Shown piece by piece: positions 57,919 to 64,000 of a stretch of DNA of 64,000 nucleotides. The DNA is from HXMU1420-13 sp963691715. GTDB taxonomy: Bacteria; Bacteroidota; Rhodothermia; Balneolales; Balneolaceae. The stretch is taken from contig OY829281.1 of assembly GCA_963691715.1 (NCBI GenBank), positions 930,001 through 994,000 of the forward strand. The letters are read 5' to 3'. The position numbers were made by a program, and so were the translations under genes. A model generated the notes under the pieces. The model did no database searches. It saw only the letters and a list, made by a program, of their open reading frames with translations, and was not told the DNA's origin. How positions within the stretch are numbered: position 1 is the first letter of the stretch; every line of letters begins with the position of its first letter.

Positions 57919-58449
57919 TTATCCAATAACAAATCTCACTTTTGATCCATCTTCAGCCATGGTCTCCTTTTGGATAGGCATATCTTCAGAATAGTATTCT
58001 ACAGTTTTTTCAATTAAACCATGCGCCAAAGCAGACATACTTCGTTCACTGATATAAATCATGGACATCTTCCCATCATTGATTTCAGTTGTGAATCTCG
58101 GAAGAGTTGCGTCTGGATATAGCTTTAGAACCTCAACGTGAATGTAATTATCAATAGATTCTAAAAATTCGAAACTTGAAGAACAATTATCAAAGAAAAC
58201 TGGGTATGATTTTACAAAAGTGTCAAATATGTAACGCCCGAATGCATGCAGTAGAATATCAATATCGGTGTTTGTTTGCTTTGAAAGATTTACTACGAGA
58301 TTAACGATTTCTGAATGATCGTAGGTACCAACAGCGGTGTAAACTCCACCAGATTTAAGCTCAGTGGTTTCAATTAGAGTATCAACCATGTCATAGCCAA
58401 AAGTTTCTTCAACCATCTCTAAAAATTCAGTAAATACGATTCCTTTCAT
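57919..58449 (-). CDS. H-NOX heme sensor protein
   Basis: A 176-residue stand-alone H-NOX (heme NO-binding) domain. It begins MKGIVFTEFLEMVEETFGYD, has the proximal heme ligand His104 in NYIHVEVLKLYPDATLPRF, and the heme-propionate YxSxR motif is YISER at 132-136. All diagnostic residues are in normal positions. No distal Tyr typical of O2-binding H-NOX is apparent from reading, so NO sensing is more likely. It lies directly before a cytoplasmic histidine kinase, the usual bacterial pairing in which NO inhibits the kinase and thereby changes biofilm or metabolic genes. Confidence 0.96.
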   Translation of the reverse strand: MKGIVFTEFLEMVEETFGYDMVDTLIETTELKSGGVYTAVGTYDHSEIVNLVVNLSKQTNTDIDILLHAFGRYIFDTFVKSYPVFFDNCSSSFEFLESIDNYIHVEVLKLYPDATLPRFTTEINDGKMSMIYISERSMSALAHGLIEKTVEYYSEDMPIQKETMAEDGSKVRFVIG

Positions 58450-58861
58450 TATTATAAAAATTTGTTTTGATTTAATAGTAGCAGTCTTAAAAAGTCTCTT
58501 TATTTGATTAAGTTAAGGCTTAAATGATTTTCAACATATCAATAGTGATAGTATAAATTTTTATAAGTTCGATCATATATCCTTAAAAAAATTCGACTCA
58601 ATTACCCTAACAAATTGTTTTATTGTACCAAGTATAAAATCACAATAACACAATCGGTAAATTAATTCAAATATTAATCATCAAAATCTCTTTTTTAAAA
58701 ATCATTGTAGAATTATCTTTTTACAAGTTAATGAGCAATAGTAATTTATTTCAATAACTGAATTAATATTTAAGGAAAAAATTTTTTTTGTAGTACAGTT
58801 GGACTTTGTTTTTTCGTAAACTTCAGTTACCGATCAAATAAAAATTAAGAAATATTATTTA
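58450..58861. other. Divergent intergenic region between H-NOX and icd
   Basis: A 412 bp AT-rich gap separating divergent genes and presumably holding both promoters. A TTATCTTTTTACA stretch near 58712 resembles the TAnnTTTG box with one mismatch. No gene, terminator-like hairpin or repeat family member was recognised. Confidence 0.5.
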
Positions 58862-61090
58862 ATGACTTCAGATAAAGCAAAAATTATTTATACATATACT
58901 GATGAGGCTCCAGCATTAGCAACACATTCATTTTTACCAATTATCGAGGCTTTCACAAAAGCAGCTGGTGTTACCGTCGAAACTCGAGATATCTCTCTTT
59001 CTGGACGTGTAATTGCGAATTTCCCAGATTATTTGACTAAAGAACAACAAATTAATGATGCTTTAGCTGAGTTAGGCGAATTAGCAAAAACTCCTGAAGC
59101 AAATATCATTAAATTACCTAATATAAGCGCATCTGTACCTCAATTAACTGCAACAATAAAAGAATTACAAGATAAAGGTTATGCCTTACCAGACTATCCA
59201 GAGGAACCATCTAATGATAATGAAAAAAAAATTAAGGCAAGATATGATCGGGTTAAAGGTAGTGCAGTTAATCCAGTTTTAAGAGAAGGAAACTCTGATC
59301 GTAGAGCTCCCAAAGCTGTAAAAGAATACGCACGCAAAAATCCACATTCTATGGGCGCATGGAGTCCTGATTCTAAATCACATGTAGCAACAATGTCTAA
59401 TAATGATTTCAGGTCAAATGAACAGTCAGTAACCATTGCTGAGGCTACTACTGCATCAATTATTCATACATCATCTGATGGTATCCAGACCGTTTTAAAA
59501 GAAGGTATTGCTCTTCAAGCTGGGGAAATAATGGATTCATCATTTATGAGTAAAAAAGCACTTATTGCATTTCTTGAGAAAGAAATTAAAGATGCAAAAG
59601 CAAACAATGTTTTATTCTCATTACACATGAAAGCTACAATGATGAAAGTATCTGATCCAATAATTTTTGGTCATGGTGTAAAAGTATTTTTTGCTAAGGT
59701 ATTTCAAAAACATGCACACACATTAGAACAACTAGGCGTTGATCCAAACAATGGATTTGGAGATTTACTTAAAAAAATCGAAGAACTTCCGGTAGATAAA
59801 AAAGCAACTATTGAGAACGATATAAAAGCTTGCTATGAAGATGGGCCAGATTTAGCCATGGTAAATTCTTACAAAGGAATTACAAATCTACACGTTCCAT
59901 CTGATGTAATAATAGATGCCTCAATGCCGGCAATGATCCGAACATCTGGCTGCATGTGGAATAAAGATGACAAAATACAAGATACTAAGGCCGTAATACC
60001 TGATAGTAGTTATGCAGGCGTTTACCAAGCGACAATTGAGTTTTGTAAAAAGCATGGAGCTTTTGATCCAACTACTATGGGTTCAGTTCCAAATGTTGGT
60101 CTGATGGCTCAAAAAGCAGAAGAATATGGCTCTCATGATAAAACATTTGAAGTATTTGCCGATGGATCTATGAGTGTTATCGATGCAAGTGGTAACATAT
60201 TAATGCACCATACTGTTGAATCAGGTGATATATGGAGAGCTTGTCAGGTAAAAGACGCGCCAGTACAAGATTGGGTAAAGCTTGCTGTGTCAAGAGCTAA
60301 AGATACCGGTTCCCCTGCTGTATTTTGGTTAGATGAATCACGCGCTCATGATGCAGAACTCATTAAAAAAGTGAACACGTATTTAAAAGATCATGATATA
60401 CAAGGCTTAGAAATACATATCATGAGCCCTGTTGAAGCCACTCAATTTTCATTAGATAGAATAATAAATGGAAAGGATACTATTTCAGTTACTGGAAATG
60501 TACTTCGTGACTATTTAACCGACCTCTTCCCTATACTAGAACTTGGCACATCAGCAAAAATGCTTTCTATTGTACCTTTGATGAATGGCGGAGGATTATT
60601 TGAAACAGGTGCTGGAGGTTCTGCTCCAAAACATGTGCAACAGTTTGTAAAAGAGAATTATTTACGTTGGGATTCCTTAGGTGAATTTCTAGCATTAGCT
60701 GTATCTCTAGAACATTTAGCTAAAACCTTCAACAATGAAATTGCCAAAATACTTGGTGAAACTTTAGATACAGCAACTTCGAAATTATTAGATGAAAATA
60801 AATCGCCTGCTCGAAAATTAGGCCAAATTGATAACCGTGGTTCACATTTCTACATAGCTATGTATTGGGCAGAGGCACTAGCCAAACAAACTAAAGATGC
60901 TTCTTTATCACATCGATTTAAACCTGTATTTGAGGCATTAAATTCTAATGAAGATGTAATAAATTCTGATCTAATTGGCGTTCAAGGTAATTCTGTTGAA
61001 ATACATGGGTATTTTAAACCTAAAGGTAATGCAGTAGATAAAGCAATGAGACCAAGCCACACATTTAATGATATCCTCGAAAAAATATAA
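58862..61090 (+). CDS. icd: NADP-dependent isocitrate dehydrogenase, monomeric type
   Basis: A 742-residue protein of the monomeric (~80 kDa) IDH family, distinct from the homodimeric ~45 kDa type. Landmarks are IIYTYTDEAPALATHSFLPI at the N-terminus, NSDRRAPKAVKEYARKNPHS (~140), a substrate-binding stretch SLHMKATMMKVSDPIIFGHG (~255), then GAFDPTTMGSVPNVGLMAQ and a late GTSAKMLSIVPLMNGGGLFE (~565) around the NADP and isocitrate pocket. It oxidatively decarboxylates isocitrate to 2-oxoglutarate in the TCA cycle with NADP. Length and conserved blocks are complete. Its 5' region is the divergent gap with H-NOX. Confidence 0.97.
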   Translation: MTSDKAKIIYTYTDEAPALATHSFLPIIEAFTKAAGVTVETRDISLSGRVIANFPDYLTKEQQINDALAELGELAKTPEANIIKLPNISASVPQLTATIKELQDKGYALPDYPEEPSNDNEKKIKARYDRVKGSAVNPVLREGNSDRRAPKAVKEYARKNPHSMGAWSPDSKSHVATMSNNDFRSNEQSVTIAEATTASIIHTSSDGIQTVLKEGIALQAGEIMDSSFMSKKALIAFLEKEIKDAKANNVLFSLHMKATMMKVSDPIIFGHGVKVFFAKVFQKHAHTLEQLGVDPNNGFGDLLKKIEELPVDKKATIENDIKACYEDGPDLAMVNSYKGITNLHVPSDVIIDASMPAMIRTSGCMWNKDDKIQDTKAVIPDSSYAGVYQATIEFCKKHGAFDPTTMGSVPNVGLMAQKAEEYGSHDKTFEVFADGSMSVIDASGNILMHHTVESGDIWRACQVKDAPVQDWVKLAVSRAKDTGSPAVFWLDESRAHDAELIKKVNTYLKDHDIQGLEIHIMSPVEATQFSLDRIINGKDTISVTGNVLRDYLTDLFPILELGTSAKMLSIVPLMNGGGLFETGAGGSAPKHVQQFVKENYLRWDSLGEFLALAVSLEHLAKTFNNEIAKILGETLDTATSKLLDENKSPARKLGQIDNRGSHFYIAMYWAEALAKQTKDASLSHRFKPVFEALNSNEDVINSDLIGVQGNSVEIHGYFKPKGNAVDKAMRPSHTFNDILEKI

Positions 61091-61191
61091 CATAACGAGT
61101 TTGAAATTTTTTCAACTTTGGTGAATTTTTTATTGTTTGTTAGGACAGGTATGTAAAGAACAAAAATGAAATATATTCTCAAGATTTAATA

Positions 61192-61666
61192 TTATGCATC
61201 TTTAACTACACCATATTCAATTTCAAAATTAAACCAATCATCCATATAGGTTTTTAAATCTAAATATAGATTGTGAATATCTATTAGATTTTCAGGTTCT
61301 AACTTTGTTATTCGAATAATTTGTTCATCTCTTAGAATAATATCTAATGTTAATCACTCTTTTGTAACCAACTCTTGTTCAATCAAAACTTTACCAGAAT
61401 CAAAATTTGAGAATGAAAATTTTATAATTTCGTTAAATGAAAGCTTACGTGTTTTTATTTTTAAATACCCAAAAATTCTGAAATACAAGATTAAGGTATT
61501 GGTATCTGAATTGAACACATACTCCGTTCGAGTAAAAATCTTAATCAACGAAGCAAAAAAAACCTAATAATAAACATGTAAAAAGCGATATATAATCAAT
61601 TAAAGTAAAGCTTTCCTCAACACTAAGAATAACATTTGGGTTTTTAAAATCTATAGTATAACGCAT
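61192..61666 (-). pseudogene. Broken small membrane-protein gene (frameshift plus in-frame stop)
   Basis: Read from ATG 61666 the minus strand gives MRYTIDFKNPNVILSVEESF then TLIDYISLFTCLLLGFF. A run of eight T (near 61559) shifts the frame; removing one T joins it to SLIKIFTRTEYVFNSDTNTL, then IEQELVTKE at a TGA, after which the same frame continues LTLDIILRDEQIIRITKLEP to a TAA at 61192. So an original protein of about 155 residues, with one membrane helix and a beta-rich cytoplasmic part, has been disrupted at two places. Family not recognised. Sequencing error in the homopolymer could explain only the first lesion. Confidence 0.65.
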
Positions 61667-61722
61667 GGGATATAATTACTAAATCATAATATAATATTCT
61701 CAAATCATATCACCGTCGAAAA

Positions 61723-62883
61723 TTAATTTTCTAACTGTTTCATAAACCTTTTTACACTTAAAAATTCTATGGCTTCATTCGTTATACATTCAATTGCTAA
61801 ATCTTTTAGAATCTGACCAATTACTGGAACAAACTTAAAACCATGTCCGCTGAATCCCGTAGCTACTAGTATCTTTTGGTCTGAATTAGGTAAAAAATCA
61901 ATAATGAATTGTTCATCAACAGAATTAGTATACATACAGGCTGTAACTGATTTTATTTCACTCCCTAAGTCGGGAATATAAGTATTGAGAATATGTTTGA
62001 TTTTTTTCTTTTCCATCTCTGAATTATAATCTTGGAGGTTAAATGGGGTTATTTTTTCTCCCATAGCATGATGAGCAACTTTTAAAAGAATTCCATTGTT
62101 TTGTGGTTGGTTAGGATTAATTGGAAATCCATAGAAAACTCCCTCATATGCTTCATCTGCTATCATCCAGCAGGGAAATTCACCAAACTCAAATTTTGAC
62201 CTCTTTGATGGTTCAATCCAAGAAATCAATTGTCTAGTAACAGTTAATTCAAACGGAGTATTCTCGATGAGTTCACTTAGGTACGAACCAGCTGTACATA
62301 TAATCTTTTTTGCTTTGTAGTTATTAGCATCTGATATAACTGAAATAAAATCTGATTTTTGTTCTATGGATAAAACACGCTCACATGTTTTTATAGTCGC
62401 TCCATATTTTTTTGATAGTTCAATAAATGATTGAATAGCTAAATCCGCCGACACAAACCCAGCATTTGGTTCAAACATAGACTGCATTGGTTCTTGCAGA
62501 TGGAATGGTTCGTAGTGATCCTTTGAACAATCCAATACGGGTATGTTGAACATTTGAGATGATTTCTTTACCCCTTTCATTACGGGATGGCTTTGTTTGC
62601 CAATGTATTTGAGTCCAGTTTTATAATAAACTTGAACTCCTAATTCTTTTTCTAAATCCATCCATCCTTTGTACGCATCTTCCAGTAGAGGAACATAATC
62701 GGGATGTTCAAAATAGGCTTTTCTTATAATCCTAGGACCTACCGAATGCGACCCTTTAGTATGAACAATATTGAATTGCTCCAATCCAAGAACGTTTAAT
62801 CCTGCTTTTGATAGTTGATATAAAGCAGAAGAACCCATTGAACCTAATCCAATTACAATTACAATTACATCATACATATTCAA
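61723..62883 (-). CDS. solA: Monomeric sarcosine / N-methyl-L-tryptophan oxidase-like flavoenzyme
   Basis: A 386-residue FAD-dependent oxidase of the MSOX/MTOX family. The dinucleotide-binding motif is GLGSMGSSALYQLSK (~residue 12), followed by the GS(H)S...GPRIIRKAYFEHPDYVPL pattern (~45-65). The covalent-FAD Cys lies in SVTACMYTNSVDEQFIIDFL (~310), and GFSGHGFKFVPVIGQIL (~345) closes the flavin site. It demethylates N-methyl amino acids to give H2O2 and formaldehyde. A hexamer GTAATT occurs three times in a row at codons 6-11, adding two residues (VIVIVIG) to the first strand. Exact substrate is open. No neighbouring catabolic genes. Confidence 0.86.
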   Translation of the reverse strand: MNMYDVIVIVIGLGSMGSSALYQLSKAGLNVLGLEQFNIVHTKGSHSVGPRIIRKAYFEHPDYVPLLEDAYKGWMDLEKELGVQVYYKTGLKYIGKQSHPVMKGVKKSSQMFNIPVLDCSKDHYEPFHLQEPMQSMFEPNAGFVSADLAIQSFIELSKKYGATIKTCERVLSIEQKSDFISVISDANNYKAKKIICTAGSYLSELIENTPFELTVTRQLISWIEPSKRSKFEFGEFPCWMIADEAYEGVFYGFPINPNQPQNNGILLKVAHHAMGEKITPFNLQDYNSEMEKKKIKHILNTYIPDLGSEIKSVTACMYTNSVDEQFIIDFLPNSDQKILVATGFSGHGFKFVPVIGQILKDLAIECITNEAIEFLSVKRFMKQLEN

Positions 62884-62991
62884 TCATATCCCATTTTAAA
62901 GCAAGACCCTATCATTATTTTATTGAGTGTTTTTTAATGAAATGGTAAATAATAAATCCCCTTTATAAAAATATTGAGTAAGCTCATACAA

Positions 62992-63321
62992 CTAGTTAAC
63001 CAGTCTCTTTAAAGTATACAATGTATCGGTTGCACTTACTAACTCCCACCCATCTCGTCCTAATTCATTTAACGTTGCCTCTAATTCTATGGATAATAAC
63101 TGAAGAATTCTTACAGGTATATCTATATCACTATTAGTAGAAGAATCAATCATTGATTGTCGATGTTCATGCAATATAGATCCAATGTTAATTATTTTAT
63201 ACTCATACTTTAAATTTTCTGGAACAGAGCTCATAGACATAAGCAAGAGTGAGCCAAAAAGTAATATCAATATGGCAAATAGCACCTGACTTTTATTCTT
63301 AAAAAAAATAGTTGTATTCAT
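62992..63321 (-). CDS. DUF4177-like protein with N-terminal membrane helix
   Basis: A 109-residue protein. Residues ~12-30 are a membrane helix (VLFAILILLFGSLLLMSMSS). The rest has EYKIINI and, at the end, LNELGRDGWELVSATDTLYT then LKR, the DUF4177 signature (a beta strand, then LN..G.DGWELV). DUF4177 is a small domain of unknown function seen in many bacteria. It lies between solA and the acyl-CoA carboxylase gene, all on the minus strand, but with over 100 bp of spacing on each side, so operon membership is unclear. Confidence 0.75.
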   Translation of the reverse strand: MNTTIFFKNKSQVLFAILILLFGSLLLMSMSSVPENLKYEYKIINIGSILHEHRQSMIDSSTNSDIDIPVRILQLLSIELEATLNELGRDGWELVSATDTLYTLKRLVN

Positions 63322-63517
63322 AGATTATACCTTCGTGTTGTAATAGAATATGTAAGCTAAAAGTGTTATATACGAAAAAGTTGAGCACATTTCATCTTTA
63401 CAAGTCTATTTTTTTAATCCCTTTCATTTATTGCATTATGTATATGCAAAACCATCTAGATTTATGGGATGTTATATCGAAGAATCTTTTTAAAAACTTT
63501 TTTAAAAAAGTTGGCTA

Positions 63518-64000
63518 TTATACTTGTAATACTCCCGTTTTAAAATCAACAATTACTGGATTTAGATTTGCAACGTTAATGGCTTTCGAAATTCGTTCGC
63601 GCGTTTGGGTTGGATGAATGATCCCATCAATCCACAATCTAGCGGCAGCATAACGGACGTCGGTTTGTTTATTGTAGCGGTTAGTAATTTCATTTTGAAG
63701 TTCATGTTGTTCCTCTTCACTCAATGCTAGACCCTTTTTCTTCAAGGCTGCAACTTGGATTTGAGTTAATGTTTTCCCAGCGGATGCCCCACTCATTACC
63801 GCGATATTTGCTGTTGGCCAGGCATACATAAATCGTGGATCATAGGCTCTTCCGCACATCGCATAATTACCAGCACCATAACTGTTACCAATCACAAAAG
63901 TAATTTTTGGGACTGTTGAATTCGCCATTGCATTCACCATCTTTGCCCCATCTTTTATAATACCCCCATGTTCACTTCGTCTCCCGATCATAAAACCGGT
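63518..64000 (-). CDS. Acyl-CoA carboxylase beta subunit (carboxyltransferase), partial
   Basis: The C-terminal ~160 residues of a biotin-dependent carboxyltransferase; the 5' part lies beyond the right edge. Visible are TGFMIGRRSEHGGIIKDGAK, GNSYGAGNYAMCGRAYDPRF, MYAWPTANIAVMSGASAGKT and the tail RYAAARLWIDGIIHPTQTRE, the blocks of the second crotonase-like half where the acyl-CoA and biotin bind. The GAGNYAMCGRAY motif is typical of methylcrotonyl-, geranyl- or propionyl-CoA carboxylase beta chains. Leucine or odd-chain catabolism is the likely role. No biotin carboxylase subunit is in view. Frame continues to base 64000 without a start. Confidence 0.9.
   Translation of the reverse strand, partial: TGFMIGRRSEHGGIIKDGAKMVNAMANSTVPKITFVIGNSYGAGNYAMCGRAYDPRFMYAWPTANIAVMSGASAGKTLTQIQVAALKKKGLALSEEEQHELQNEITNRYNKQTDVRYAAARLWIDGIIHPTQTRERISKAINVANLNPVIVDFKTGVLQV

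Noticed and set aside
63363..63617. Plus-strand 84-codon frame near the right edge
   Set aside because: It overlaps the acyl-CoA carboxylase gene on the other strand and has no resemblance to known proteins.
1..64000. tRNA and rRNA genes
   Set aside because: I looked for cloverleaf ends and typical TTC arms and recognised none; short tRNA genes could be missed by eye.

Overview
The window is about 34-36% GC by eye and comes from a heterotrophic, probably marine bacterium of the FCB group. My best guess is Balneolota/Rhodothermota or a close Bacteroidota relative. The pointers are TAnnTTTG-like promoter boxes without strong Shine-Dalgarno sites, short HPF next to HPr kinase, a carotenoid hydratase/glycosyltransferase/acyltransferase group of the kind that makes acylated carotenoid glycosides, and several photolyase genes. 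The phylum is an inference; no rRNA or tRNA gene was recognised.

Layout. 1-8.6 kb: a mostly minus-strand block with mannose-6-phosphate isomerase (cut by the edge), then, in transcription order, greA, a NUDIX hydrolase, an outer-membrane barrel, ackA, a lipoprotein with an SH3 and a degenerate caspase-like domain, an EamA permease and pta. Many of these overlap, so this is an acetate overflow/activation operon with envelope genes embedded in it. A TetA-type MFS exporter follows. 8.6-23.6 kb: an accessory region full of dispersed repeats. It holds a VapBC-like pair, about ten small minus-strand genes separated by a ~140 bp repeat with terminal inverted repeats, several short decayed toxin-like C-termini just upstream of those genes, a light-response cluster (TIGR03643, FAD-binding photolyase, DUF2256, PhrB/cryptochrome-like photolyase) and a GIY-YIG nuclease inside a second repeat family. 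I read the small genes as a bank of immunity genes left from polymorphic-toxin cassettes.

23.6-31.4 kb: a TPR lipoprotein, then a copper-resistance cluster (HMA-AraC regulator, CopA P-type ATPase, small Met/His-rich protein, multicopper oxidase fused to a CopB-like barrel). 31.4-35.1 kb: O-methyltransferase and carotenoid tailoring genes (acyltransferase, CrtC-type hydratase, glycosyltransferase). 35.1-50.6 kb: mostly housekeeping genes: tyrosine recombinase, hpf, hprK, M23 peptidase, TrmH-type methyltransferase, OmpR-type regulator, sugar isomerase-like protein, bioB, mtaB, family-4 uracil-DNA glycosylase, dnaB, M28 peptidase, queuosine-tRNA mannosyltransferase-like protein, mutL.

50.6-58.5 kb: a minus-strand signalling cluster, H-NOX (heme NO/O2 sensor), a GAF/PAS histidine kinase, a receiver-AraC regulator, a receiver-HisKA_2 protein and a second PAS/GAF kinase. 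The two kinases share a nearly identical 1,137 bp 3' module, pointing to recent duplication or gene conversion. 58.9-64 kb: monomeric NADP isocitrate dehydrogenase, a broken small membrane-protein gene, a sarcosine/N-methyltryptophan oxidase, a DUF4177-like protein, and an acyl-CoA carboxylase beta subunit running off the end.
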